From DASUPK01 sp963833375 (lineage in GTDB: Bacteria > Actinomycetota > Thermoleophilia > Solirubrobacterales > 70-9): a DNA stretch of 64,000 nt. The translations under genes were made by a program, and so were the position numbers. Positions 43,763 to 52,094 of the stretch are shown in pieces. Numbering within the stretch: the first letter of the stretch is position 1; the number at the start of each line of letters is the position of its first letter. The notes under the pieces were generated by a model. It saw only the letters and a program-made list of their open reading frames with translations, did not search any database and was not told where the DNA came from. The DNA lies in NCBI GenBank assembly GCA_963833375.1, contig CAWHXR010000005.1:62001-126000 (forward strand), read 5' to 3'.

Positions 43763-45004
43763 ATCAAAGCTCCGAGCGACACCGAAACCGCAGCCTCGAC
43801 CCAGCCGTACGACAGCCGGGAGGAGACGATCGAGGCGTTCGCCTCGCACGTCGACCGGGGCAAGGCGAGGACGCTCGAGGCGCTCGGTATCGACCTGGTG
43901 ATCGGCGAGCGGGAGGGCGCGCGCTTCCGGGACGCCTACTCGGGCCGCTGGTACTGGAACTGCCACTGCAATGGGGGCGTCTTCAACCTCGGGCACCGCA
44001 ACCCCGCGGTGATCGCCGCGGTCCGCGAGGGCCTCGACCACCTCGACGTCGGCAACCACCACCTGGTCAGCGGCTGGCGGGCGCGGCTCGCGGAGCAGCT
44101 CGCGGCGACCACGGACGGCGCCCTCACCCATGCGGTGTTCACGCCGTCGGGGACGGAGTCGGTCGACCTTGCGCTGAGGGTCGCGCGAGCGGCGACCGGC
44201 CGGCAAAAGGTGATCTCCGCCATCGGCGGCTACCACGGCCTCAGCGGGTTCGCGCTCGCCGCGAGTGATCCCCGCTGGATCGAGCCGTTCGGGTTCGGTC
44301 CCGCCGGATTCGCGCACGTCCCGTTCAACGACGCCGACGCGCTCGGTCGCGAGGTCGACTCCGAGACCGCGGCGGTGATCCTGGAGACGATCCCCGCGAC
44401 GCTCGGATTCCCGCCTCCCGCACCGGGCTACCTCGGCGAGGTGGCGGCCGCCGCGAAGGACGCCGGCGCGCTCTTGATCCTCGACGAGGTTCAGACCGGC
44501 CTCGGGCGAACCGGGACCCACTGGTACTACCAGCAGCAGGGAATCGAGCCCGACATGCTGATCACAGGCAAGGGCCTCGGCGGCGGCATCTATCCGGTGA
44601 GCGCGACCCTGCTGCGCCCGGAGCTCGAGTCCTTCTTCGAGGAGCACCCGTTCTCATACGTCTCCTCCTTCGGCGGCGCCGAGATCGGCTGTGTGGCGGC
44701 GAGCGCGGTGCTCGACGAGATCTGCGCGCCCGGCTTCCTGGCGCGGGTCAAGCGGCTCGGCACCCGCTTCGAGCAGGCGTTCACGGGGATGCCGTTCGAG
44801 CTCCGCCGGTTCGGGATGACGATGGGCCTCAAGTTCGACGACGAGCAAGGCGGCGTCCTCGCCGCCAAGCGCCTGATCGACGGCGGCGTCTTCGCCGTCT
44901 ACGCAGAGCACGACCACTCGGTCACGCAGTTCAAGCCGCCGCTCACCGTCACCGACTCCGAGGTGGACGAGATCACCGCCGCGGTTGCCGCCGCGCTCTC
45001 GTGA
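43763..45004 (+). CDS. class-III pyridoxal-phosphate aminotransferase (start codon unusual)
   Basis: Core: WNCHCNGGVFNLGHRNP near the N-terminus, IGGYHGLSG, ILDEVQTGLGRTG and PLP-lysine in DMLITGKGLGGG. The clear GTG start is 43898, giving 368 residues, but homologous sequence (EAFASHVDRGKARTLEALGIDL) continues upstream in frame to at least 43814. No ATG, GTG or TTG lies there. An ATC at 43763 sits six bases after AGAAGG and might be used. The ATG at 43732 is in another frame. The stop overlaps the next gene (GTGA). Donor and acceptor are unknown. Confidence 0.8.
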   Translation: MKAPSDTETAASTQPYDSREETIEAFASHVDRGKARTLEALGIDLVIGEREGARFRDAYSGRWYWNCHCNGGVFNLGHRNPAVIAAVREGLDHLDVGNHHLVSGWRARLAEQLAATTDGALTHAVFTPSGTESVDLALRVARAATGRQKVISAIGGYHGLSGFALAASDPRWIEPFGFGPAGFAHVPFNDADALGREVDSETAAVILETIPATLGFPPPAPGYLGEVAAAAKDAGALLILDEVQTGLGRTGTHWYYQQQGIEPDMLITGKGLGGGIYPVSATLLRPELESFFEEHPFSYVSSFGGAEIGCVAASAVLDEICAPGFLARVKRLGTRFEQAFTGMPFELRRFGMTMGLKFDDEQGGVLAAKRLIDGGVFAVYAEHDHSVTQFKPPLTVTDSEVDEITAAVAAALS

Positions 45005-45915
45005 CCGGCGTGGGCGCGGGTCCCTTGACCGCCGCCCTCAGCGACGCGGAGCTGGGCGAGCTCGACGACCGGGTCGAGGCCGCGCTCTCCTCGGGAGAGG
45101 AAACCGACCTTCCGATGCTCGGATACGGGGAAATCTCGATGGTCCTGGGCTGGCCTCCGGAGGCGCCCCGCTTCGCCTGCAAGCGGCTGCCTCCGTTTCG
45201 CTCGCGGGAGCGCTTCGAGACCTTCCGGGAGACCCTCGGGGACTATCTCGAGGCCCTGCGCGCGGCGAGGGTGCGCGTGGTCGAGACCGAATTGCGCGCG
45301 GTCGAACATCGCGGCGGCACGGTGGCGGGCTACGTGGTCCAGCAACTGCTGCCGACCGAGCAGTTGGCGCCGGCGGTCCTCCGCGGACTCGATCCGGACG
45401 CGGCCCAGCCGCTCGTCGAGGCGCTCGCCGCGACCATCGCCGCCACCGTCAGCCCGTCGGTCGGGCTGGACGCCCAGCTCTCGAACTGGACCTGGGATGG
45501 GAGCGAGCTCACCTACTTCGACGTGACCACTCCGCTGATCTGGTCTGCAGAGGGTGAGTGCCGGCTCGATCTCGACCTCCTCGCCGAGGCCTATCCGGCG
45601 CTGCTCCGCTGGCCCCTGCGCCGCTTCGTCGCCCCGGGGATCCTCGACACGTTCCGCGACCGGCGCAAGGTCTATCTCGACTTCGCCGGGAACCTGCTGA
45701 AGGAGCGCCTCGACGGCTGGCTTCCCGCCTTCCTCGAGCGGATGAACCCGCGGATCGCCGATCCTCTGACCGAGGAGGAGGTCCGGCGCCACTACCGCTC
45801 CGACGCAAGGTTGTGGGCGGCGCTGCTGGCAATTCGCCGGCTCGACCGGGCATGGCGGCGGCGGGTGAGGCATCGGCCCTACCCGTTCCTGCTGCCTGGC
45901 CGGATCGAGCGCTGA
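45001..45915 (+). CDS. DUF6206-like protein coupled to the aminotransferase
   Basis: 304 residues, GTG start overlapping the aminotransferase stop by four bases. Motifs LGYGEISMVLGW, RFACKRLPPF (a lysine like the kinase strand-3 lysine), GYVVQQLLP and LDAQLSNWTWDGSELTYFD (Asp/Asn placed like a kinase catalytic loop) suggest a protein- or aminoglycoside-kinase-like fold. I recall this pattern as DUF6206. The tight coupling implies joint action, perhaps phosphorylating an amino-alcohol or sugar handled by the aminotransferase (inference). Confidence 0.7.
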   Translation: MTGVGAGPLTAALSDAELGELDDRVEAALSSGEETDLPMLGYGEISMVLGWPPEAPRFACKRLPPFRSRERFETFRETLGDYLEALRAARVRVVETELRAVEHRGGTVAGYVVQQLLPTEQLAPAVLRGLDPDAAQPLVEALAATIAATVSPSVGLDAQLSNWTWDGSELTYFDVTTPLIWSAEGECRLDLDLLAEAYPALLRWPLRRFVAPGILDTFRDRRKVYLDFAGNLLKERLDGWLPAFLERMNPRIADPLTEEEVRRHYRSDARLWAALLAIRRLDRAWRRRVRHRPYPFLLPGRIER

Positions 45916-46013
45916 GCAGCAGCGGCCGCGGAGCACCTTCGTAGGCACCGAACGCGATGGGCCCTATACGCCCTGATCACCGTCAAACGGCTAGGGCACG
46001 ATCGGCGCGTATT

Positions 46014-47336
46014 TCAGCCGGATGGCAGATCGACGGCGCGGGAGAGGACCTCGCTCAGTGGCGGCCCGCTGAGCTGCCTGAACTCGTAGGAGGTGCGGCG
46101 GACCGGGTGGACGCAATCGATGACCTGTTCGAGGTCGATCGGCGTCCCGCTGATCACCGCGTCGCACTCGGTCGCGTTGATCGTCTCCTCGAGCTCGCGC
46201 AGCTGCTCATGCGAATACCCCATCGCGGGCAGAACCGGCCCGATGTGCCGGAAGCGGCGAAAGACCTCGGCGATCGATCCGACGGCAAATGGCCGCGGGT
46301 CGATCTGCCTCGCACCGGCCGCTCTCGCGGCGACGGTGCCCGCGCCGAAGCTCAAGCCGCCGTGGGTGATCGACGGGCCATCCTCCACGACCAGCACCGC
46401 CCGGCCGGCGAGGGGCGGGCCCTCGGCCAGCGACACCGGGGATGCCGCCTCGATCACGGCGGCTTCCGGATTCGACGCTGTGACGTCGTCCAGCACCCGG
46501 CGCACCTGGTCCTGGGTGGCGCTGTCGACCTTGTTGACGACCACCACGTCCGCCATCCGGAGGTTCACCTCGCCTGGGTGGTAGAGGAGCTCGTCCCCCG
46601 CCCTGAGGGGGTCGACGACCACCACGAGCAGGTCGGGCCGGACGAACGGGAGGTCGTTGTTGCCCCCGTCCCAGATGATCGCGTCGGCCTCCCGCTCGGC
46701 GCGAGTGAGGATCTCGCCGTAGTCGACGCCGGCATAGACGACCAGCCCCATCTCCACCGGGCGCTCGTATTCCTCTCGCTCCTCGATGGTCGGATTCGAT
46801 TCGTCGATGTCGGTGGCGCTGGCGAAGCGCTGAACCGCGATCCGATCGAGGTCGTGGTACGGCATCGGATGTCGTAACAGTGCAACCCGCAGACCGGCGT
46901 CGAGAAGGATGCGCCCGATCTCGCGGCTGGTCTGACTCTTCCCGGCGCCGGTCCGGACGGCGCAGACGGCGATCACCGGCTTCGAGCTCTCGATCATCGT
47001 CGTGCGCGGGCCCAGCAGCGTGAAATCGGCGCCGGCCGCCTCGGCAATCGCCGCCCTCCGCATCACGTACGGGTACGAGACGTCGGAGTAGGCGAACACG
47101 ACCTCGTCCACACCCCGCTCCCTGATCAGCTCCGGCAGCTCCTCCTCGGCGAGGATCGGGATGCCCTCGGGGTAGCGCGGCCCGGCCAGCGACGGCGGAT
47201 AGGTGCGCCCCTCAATCCCGGGGATCTGGGTGGCGGTGAAGGCGACGACCTCCACTTCGGGATCGTCGCGATGGACCACGTTGAAGTTGTGGAAGTCGCG
47301 CCCTCCCGCTCCCATCACGATCACCCTCCGAGGCAC
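46014..47336 (-). CDS. cyclic-2,3-diphosphoglycerate-synthetase-like P-loop protein
   Basis: 440 residues. An N-terminal Rossmann-like domain (RRVIVMGAGGRDFHNFNVVH) is followed by a P-loop near 130 (AVRTGAGKSQTSREIGRIL), Walker-B-like IIWDGGNNDLPF and the base-binding VVNKVDSA. This is the layout of archaeal cyclic 2,3-diphosphoglycerate synthetase and its many bacterial homologs, whose product in bacteria is not established. It faces carbamate kinase over 23 bp, which suggests a shared role in phosphate or carbamoyl-phosphate metabolism. GTG start six bases from TATCGT. Confidence 0.82.
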   Translation of the reverse strand: MPRRVIVMGAGGRDFHNFNVVHRDDPEVEVVAFTATQIPGIEGRTYPPSLAGPRYPEGIPILAEEELPELIRERGVDEVVFAYSDVSYPYVMRRAAIAEAAGADFTLLGPRTTMIESSKPVIAVCAVRTGAGKSQTSREIGRILLDAGLRVALLRHPMPYHDLDRIAVQRFASATDIDESNPTIEEREEYERPVEMGLVVYAGVDYGEILTRAEREADAIIWDGGNNDLPFVRPDLLVVVVDPLRAGDELLYHPGEVNLRMADVVVVNKVDSATQDQVRRVLDDVTASNPEAAVIEAASPVSLAEGPPLAGRAVLVVEDGPSITHGGLSFGAGTVAARAAGARQIDPRPFAVGSIAEVFRRFRHIGPVLPAMGYSHEQLRELEETINATECDAVISGTPIDLEQVIDCVHPVRRTSYEFRQLSGPPLSEVLSRAVDLPSG

Positions 47337-47359
47337 GGGCAGACGATAGAACCTGGTGG
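47337..47359. promoter_or_regulatory. 23-bp divergent leaderless promoter pair
   Basis: Minus strand: TATCGT (47343-47348) six bases before the GTG at 47336. Plus strand: TAGAAC (47347-47352), a weaker match, seven bases before the GTG at 47360. The elements overlap by two bases. Confidence 0.55.
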
Positions 47360-48271
47360 GTGACGAACGGATTGGTGATCGTGGCGCTCGGCGGCAACGC
47401 CCTCCTTCGCCGAGGCGAGGCCGCGGATGCGGCGACCCAGAGGCGAAACGTGGCAGCGGCGGTCGCGGCCGTCGCGGAGGTGGCGCACGAGCACGAGGTC
47501 GTCGTCACCCACGGGAATGGGCCGCAGGTCGGGCTGCTGGCGCTGCAGAGCGAGGCGTATGAGGACGTCGCCGCCTATCCGCTCGACGTCCTCGGCGCCG
47601 AGAGCGAGGGGATGATCGGCTACCTGCTCGAGCAGGGGCTGGAGAACGAGCTCCCCGGCAGGCCTGTCGCCACCCTCCTCACGCAGGTGCTGGTTGACCG
47701 CGACGACCCGGCGTTCGACACGCCGACGAAGCCGATCGGGCCCCTGTACGAGCGCGAGGCGGCTGAGCGCCTGCGCACGGAGCTGGGCTGGTCGATCGGC
47801 CCTGACGGCGAACGCTACCGCCGGGTCGTCCCCTCCCCCGAGCCCCGCGGGATCGTCGAGCTGGCGACGATCCGGATCCTGCTCGAAGCGAGCGTGATCG
47901 TCGTCTGCGTCGGAGGAGGCGGCATCCCCGTGGTCGCGGACGACAACGGCCTGCTCGCGGGGGTCGAAGCCGTGATCGACAAGGACCTGGCCGCCGCGCT
48001 GCTCGCCTCGGAGCTCGAGGCCGAGGCGCTGCTCCTGCTCACCGACGTCCCCGCCGTGGAGGAAGGATGGGGCACGCCCGAGGCCAGGCCGCTGATCGAG
48101 TGCTCGGCCACCGAGCTGCGCGGAATGGACTGGGATCCCGGTTCGATGGGGCCCAAGATCGAGGCCGCGTGCCGGTTCGCGGAGCACCGCGGAGGGATGG
48201 CTGCGATCGGCTCGCTGGAGGACGCCGCCGCGATCCTCCGCGGCGAGCGCGGTACGCGGGTGACGGCCTGA
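47360..48271 (+). CDS. arcC: carbamate kinase
   Basis: 303 residues. Amino-acid-kinase fold with VALGGNALLRRGE, VTHGNGPQVGLLALQ, VCVGGGGIPVV and LTDVPAVEEGWGTPEA, all typical of carbamate kinase, which makes ATP from carbamoyl phosphate and ADP. GTG start. No arginine deiminase or ornithine carbamoyltransferase gene is in the window, so the carbamoyl-phosphate source is unknown. Divergent partner is the cyclic-DPG-synthetase-like gene. Confidence 0.93.
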   Translation: MTNGLVIVALGGNALLRRGEAADAATQRRNVAAAVAAVAEVAHEHEVVVTHGNGPQVGLLALQSEAYEDVAAYPLDVLGAESEGMIGYLLEQGLENELPGRPVATLLTQVLVDRDDPAFDTPTKPIGPLYEREAAERLRTELGWSIGPDGERYRRVVPSPEPRGIVELATIRILLEASVIVVCVGGGGIPVVADDNGLLAGVEAVIDKDLAAALLASELEAEALLLLTDVPAVEEGWGTPEARPLIECSATELRGMDWDPGSMGPKIEAACRFAEHRGGMAAIGSLEDAAAILRGERGTRVTA

Positions 48272-48296
48272 AGCGATCCGCCCTGCGAAAAAGGCC

Positions 48297-48758
48297 TCAG
48301 GCCTGAGTCGTCGCAGCGGGCGGGGCTGGCGTGAGGCCATGCCGGCGCATCACCTCCATCAACGCGGCAAGGTCTGGCGGGCCGCCGGCGGAGGCGGCCA
48401 GAACCTCACCGACCTCGTGGAAATAGGCGGGTCCGAAGACGCCGGGGCTGGCGATCGCGAGAAATGTCGCGTCCGCGCTGGCGCGGTTCTCGAATCCGTG
48501 GATCGCGCCGCGTGGCACGCACACAGCGTCGCCCACTCCGATCTCGATCGACTCGCCGTCAATCGTCCAGGTCGTGACACCGTCAAGCCCGTAGATCGTC
48601 TCCTCGAACGCGTCGTGGCTATGCGGTGCCGGCATCTTGGAGTTTGCTGGGACGTAGCACTCGAAGACGCTCACGCTGCCGTTGGAATCGGAGCCCTCGA
48701 CGAGGAAGCGGACGCCGAGCTGGCCGACTGTGATGGTCTCTGTGGTGGCCTGATTCAT
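48297..48758 (-). CDS. cupin-domain protein divergent from a MarR regulator
   Basis: 153 residues. Cupin motif 1 (PHSHDAFEETIYGLDG) with two histidines and a glutamate, motif 2 (GDAVCVPRGAIHGF) with the third histidine. N-terminal TVGQLGVRFLVEGSDSNGS is typical of small sensing or dioxygenase-like cupins. It is divergently placed from a MarR gene with a palindrome between them, so it is probably the controlled target. Substrate unknown. Confidence 0.85.
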   Translation of the reverse strand: MNQATTETITVGQLGVRFLVEGSDSNGSVSVFECYVPANSKMPAPHSHDAFEETIYGLDGVTTWTIDGESIEIGVGDAVCVPRGAIHGFENRASADATFLAIASPGVFGPAYFHEVGEVLAASAGGPPDLAALMEVMRRHGLTPAPPAATTQA

Positions 48759-48829
48759 TGCGGTCTCCTCTTGCGCGGTGCGCGGTCGGGTAAAGTAGCT
48801 TGACGACTATATGCAGATCCGGCAACTTT

Positions 48830-48844
48830 GTCAAGTCACTTGAC
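48830..48844. promoter_or_regulatory. perfect palindrome, probable MarR operator
   Basis: GTCAAGTCACTTGAC, seven-base arms around a central C, all symmetric. A related half-site, CTTGAC, is at 48799-48804. The site covers the first possible start codons of the marR gene and lies 72 bases upstream of the cupin ATG, so it can control both. Confidence 0.65.
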
Positions 48845-49319
48845 TCTTCGAGGGAACGAATCAGCCACCCCCGCCCCACCGCTCATCGGTGCGCTGCTGC
48901 GCATGCCCTGGGAAACCGTGCATGAAAGGATGCTCGCCGGCCTGCACCAGCGTGGCTACAGCGACCTGATCGCCCCGCATCTGAACGTATTGCAGTACCC
49001 AGGGCCCGAGAACATGCGGCCGTCGGATCTCGCGACCCGCACGCGCATGACAAAGCAGGCCCTGAATTACCTCCTCGGACAGATGGAACGGCTCGCATAC
49101 CTGACAAGAGTGGAGGACAGCGCTGACCAGCGTTTCAAGCGCATACGTCTTACGCCGCGCGGACGCGCGGCGAGCGCGGCGATGCGCGAGATCGTCCTCG
49201 AGATCGAGGCCGAGTGGACGCAGAAGCTCGGTCGGCGGCGATTCGCCGAGCTGCGCGACCTCCTGGCGCAGCTCAACGCGATCACGTCCGAAGATCGACC
49301 GCAGGTCACCGCGGACTAG
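48840..49319 (+). CDS. MarR-family transcription regulator
   Basis: About 159 residues from TTG 48840; an earlier TTG (48828) lies within the operator and an ATG at 48903 is a third choice. Winged-helix core: MRPSDLATRTRMTKQALNYL (recognition helix) and the wing VEDSADQRFKRIRLTPRGRA. The N- and C-terminal helices would form the dimer. Divergent from a cupin gene. Ligand unknown. Confidence 0.85.
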   Translation: MTLRGNESATPAPPLIGALLRMPWETVHERMLAGLHQRGYSDLIAPHLNVLQYPGPENMRPSDLATRTRMTKQALNYLLGQMERLAYLTRVEDSADQRFKRIRLTPRGRAASAAMREIVLEIEAEWTQKLGRRRFAELRDLLAQLNAITSEDRPQVTAD

Positions 49320-49324
49320 CGTCA

Positions 49325-49339
49325 CCTGCCATCGGCAGG
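49325..49339 (+). terminator. short hairpin after marR
   Basis: CCTGCC-ATC-GGCAGG, six base pairs, five bases after the marR stop. No T run. Confidence 0.4.
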
Positions 49340-49451
49340 AGCAGTCGTCTCGCCACCGACGCAGAACACTCCGAAGCCGTCCGTACCGACGTCCGTACTC
49401 CTGCAGGGCGTTGTGAACTCCTCGAACTGGGGCAGGCCGTTCGGATGATGA

Positions 49452-50957
49452 TCAGCGGGCCAGCTCACCGATCACATCGCGCCACCAGGCCCGCTCCGCA
49501 TCAGAGCTGGCGTGCGCAAGCCGCTGGCGGGCCGCGTCCTGCAAGGCACTTGCCGGACCCACGCCAAGGACAGGTCCCGTGAATGCATACCTCCCGTCCA
49601 TGAGGACCACCAAAGCGCCCGGCCGGTCCAACCGGGCGAGCAGCTGCTCGCGCACCGGTGTTCCCAGGAGCTCGCCGGGAAAGGCGGGGTCGCCATCCGC
49701 CGGCTGCCAAGGCCTGAGAGTGAGAATCCGCGCACCCGGACTGGCGGACCCCCGAAGGCGCATGTCCGGCCCGCCTGAGCGCTCGACGGTGGTCACGCCA
49801 ACGGCCTGAGCGAACGGCTCGAACGTCGCGCCCTGAAGCAGGGTCGAGAGCAGCACCGCAAAGAACACGATGTTGAAGAAGTCCAGGCTGTCCGGAACAC
49901 CATCGATCACCGGGAATGTGGCGAGTACAACCGGGACGGCGCCACGGAGCCCGGCCCAGGCGAGTACTGACTGCTCCCGGAACGTGAACCCCGCGAATGC
50001 CGTGGTCAGGAGCGCGGCGATCGGCCGTGCAAGGAAGACGAGTACAAGTGCAAGGACCGTGCCTTCGAGTGCGACATCGCCAAGTTGCGACGGAAAGACG
50101 AGCAGGCCGAGGACGACGAACATCGTCACCTGGGCGACCAAGGCGAGGCCCTGGTGAAAGATGGTCACGGCGCGTTTCGCAGGGATCGGCACGCTCCCGA
50201 GCATGAGCCCAGCGAGATAGACGGCGAGGAATCCCGAACCGTGCAGGCTGCTCGCCGCACCAAACGCAACCGCGGCCGCACCGATGGTTCCGATCACGTA
50301 ACCGGCGTCGCTCCCCAGCCAGGCGCGGCGCAGACCATGCACCGTGAGCCACCCGACTGAGATACCAACCGCCAGGCCAATACCAAGCTGCCTCAGGAGC
50401 AGCAGGACCATGTCGCTGAGCCCATAGTCCGGGAGCTGAATCCAGTCGATCAGCCCCACCACGAGCAGCACCGCCACCGGGTCGTTGAAGCCCGCTTCGC
50501 CTTCCAGGGTGCGGGCCACGCGCCGGCGCAGGCGCGAGTGGCGGAGGAGGCCGAAGATCGCCGCGCCATCGGTGGCGGAGACGATCGAGCCCAGCAGCAT
50601 CCCCTCCAGCAGCGACAGACCGAAGAGCCATGTTGCCGCTGCTCCACTGATCGCGGCGGTGAGCAAGGTTCCTGGAATGGCGAGGGCAAGCGAGGCACGC
50701 AGCACCGATCGGATCTCACTGAATCCCACGCTGAGTCCCCCCTCGAACAGGATCAGCGCCAGTGCGATCACCCCGATCGTGCGAGCAAGCTCATAGTCGG
50801 CGAAGTCGATCCAGCCGGTGCCGTCAGAGCCGACCGCCATGCCCAGCCCGATGAACAGCACAAGACCGGGGACCCGCAATCGCCCGGCCACCACCGTTGC
50901 GAGTAGTCCGGCGATCAACAGGCCGCCGGTGATCAGGATCAGGTTGGCGTCGCTCAC
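49452..50957 (-). CDS. CPA1-type cation/proton antiporter (NhaP2/CvrA-like)
   Basis: 501 residues. Twelve to thirteen helices; the antiport core is SIVSATDGAAIFGLLRHSRL with EAGFNDPVAVLLVV, the Asn-Asp pair of CPA1 exchangers. About 90 C-terminal residues are soluble (ILTLRPWQPADGDPAFPGEL), similar to the TrkA-C/CorC-like tail of K+/H+ antiporters of the NhaP2 group. It would export potassium or sodium in exchange for protons. RCK-type tails are known c-di-AMP targets in other bacteria. Confidence 0.9.
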   Translation of the reverse strand: MSDANLILITGGLLIAGLLATVVAGRLRVPGLVLFIGLGMAVGSDGTGWIDFADYELARTIGVIALALILFEGGLSVGFSEIRSVLRASLALAIPGTLLTAAISGAAATWLFGLSLLEGMLLGSIVSATDGAAIFGLLRHSRLRRRVARTLEGEAGFNDPVAVLLVVGLIDWIQLPDYGLSDMVLLLLRQLGIGLAVGISVGWLTVHGLRRAWLGSDAGYVIGTIGAAAVAFGAASSLHGSGFLAVYLAGLMLGSVPIPAKRAVTIFHQGLALVAQVTMFVVLGLLVFPSQLGDVALEGTVLALVLVFLARPIAALLTTAFAGFTFREQSVLAWAGLRGAVPVVLATFPVIDGVPDSLDFFNIVFFAVLLSTLLQGATFEPFAQAVGVTTVERSGGPDMRLRGSASPGARILTLRPWQPADGDPAFPGELLGTPVREQLLARLDRPGALVVLMDGRYAFTGPVLGVGPASALQDAARQRLAHASSDAERAWWRDVIGELAR

Positions 50958-51159
50958 GGCTCCCTTCAGCGGCGTCCGATGTACGAAATCGGACCCTATT
51001 CGGACCCTGGCTCGGAGCCCGGGAGAGCTGCCGGCCTCCCTAGCTGATTAGCACGGGGCAGGTCCCGCGTTTCTCCACCTTGTGCCGGTTGGCCGCTGGG
51101 CGACTGATCGATACAGGTAGACCGTCCAGATCTCAACCCATTGACGAAGCGAGGTCAGG
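50958..51159. other. intergenic region with no recognised gene
   Basis: 202 bases between the divergent antiporter and a small membrane gene. A nine-base direct repeat TCGGACCCT occurs at 50989-50997 and 51000-51008. I see no tRNA, terminator or clear promoter in it. Confidence 0.4.
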
Positions 51160-51373
51160 ATGCATCCTCTACACACGACCCGTTACGCGCTCTTGGTGGC
51201 GTTCGGTCTTGCGTGCCTGGTCATTGTCGGCCTGATCGATCCGGCTCTTGCCGTGGTCCTGGCGATCAGGGTCCGGGGTCCTTCTCCTCGTGATCCAGCC
51301 GTTGGTGGCCATCCAGTTCGATCACGAACGCGGGTTGGAAGAGAAGCGGCACCCTGAGGTCACAACCCCCTAA
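51160..51373 (+). pseudogene. small membrane protein gene broken by a frameshift
   Basis: The ATG at 51160 follows AGGTCAGG and opens a frame with a hydrophobic helix (YALLVAFGLACLVIVGL...). Around 51265-51285 the good frame changes: a second frame continues VLLLVIQPLVAIQFDHERGL and ends with TAA at 51371-51373. Joined, they would make a two-helix protein of about 70 residues. Without correction the first frame ends at 51357 with a poor tail. Decay or a one-base sequencing error would both explain it. Confidence 0.55.
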
Positions 51374-51625
51374 GGGCGCTTTGTCCTCAACCTCAATGAC
51401 AGCCGGGTTATTCCGAAGCTTGGCGATGATCCGGCGCTGCTGCGCCAAAGTCGCCTCTAGCGACGCCCCCCAAGGGATTGCCGGTCAGCGAACGTTCACG
51501 CCCACTGCAATCGCCGCGTAGGAAGTGAGACCGCCGGTGACGCACGCCTAGCCCTCCGCCGCTGCTTGAAATAGCGTTTGATCCGATCCGCAGGATCCAA
51601 GGGGCCAAGGAGAGGAGAAGGAAGG
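51374..51625. other. intergenic region
   Basis: 252 bases without a supported gene. The short open frame on the minus strand has no ribosome site or recognisable protein. Immediately upstream of 51626 is a strong AGGAGAAGGAAGG ribosome site. Confidence 0.4.
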
Positions 51626-51988
51626 ATGACCTTCGGTGAGGCCGTCAAATCAGGGTTCGACCACTACGTCAAGTTCGAGGGCCGCGCTTCGAGGCCCGCG
51701 TACTGGTGGTGGGTCTTGTTCGCGATCCTGGCCGAGATCGCCGCCGGCATCATCGATGCGGCCATCGGGGGCAACGGGATCGTAGGAGGGCTGGCTGGCC
51801 TTGCACTCCTGCTGCCCGGCCTATCTGTGTCCATCCGGCGCCTTCACGACACCGATCGCACCGGCTGGTGGATCCTGATCGGCTTGATCCCGATCGTCGG
51901 GTTCATCGTGCTGCTCGTCTTCTACCTGAGCCGGAGCGACCCGGGCGAGAACCGGTACGGACCTCCCCCGGTAGCTGCCGTGGCCTGA
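51626..51988 (+). CDS. DUF805-family membrane protein
   Basis: 120 residues from ATG 51626 with a strong Shine-Dalgarno sequence. N-terminal FGRAS-like helix (YVKFEGRASRPAYWWW), three hydrophobic helices, and the conserved RRLHDTDRTGWWILI followed by a helix and the ending RSDPGENRYGPPP, all diagnostic of DUF805. Function unknown; in many bacteria it is a small inner-membrane protein found in accessory regions. Confidence 0.92.
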   Translation: MTFGEAVKSGFDHYVKFEGRASRPAYWWWVLFAILAEIAAGIIDAAIGGNGIVGGLAGLALLLPGLSVSIRRLHDTDRTGWWILIGLIPIVGFIVLLVFYLSRSDPGENRYGPPPVAAVA

Positions 51989-52045
51989 GGAGGCAACGGG
52001 CGCTGACCGCCTGGCAAGTCGCATAGGGACTCCCCCCGTTCAAGA

Positions 52046-52073
52046 ACTGCTGCTTTGCATGGAAAGCGGTAGT
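52046..52073. repeat. palindromic repeat copy 1 (CYGCTTT family)
   Basis: Left arm ACTGCTGCTTT, loop GCATGG, right arm AAAGCGGTAGT; 9 of 11 arm positions pair. It lies between DUF805 and the first SnoaL-like gene, and its loop ATG is in frame with that gene 12 codons upstream. Confidence 0.7.
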
Positions 52074-52094
52074 CCGAGAGATACTGCGTGGGCG

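Noticed and set aside
42775..44268. 497-codon plus-strand frame that includes the ATG at 43732
   Set aside because: Mostly antisense to the patatin gene, then out of frame with the aminotransferase; no domain.
50958..51159. Possible tRNA or attachment site
   Set aside because: No T-loop (GTTCRANYC) pattern or cloverleaf; only a short direct repeat.
51408..51608. 66-codon minus-strand frame
   Set aside because: No ribosome site, no recognisable protein, Ser/Arg/Gly composition of a chance frame.
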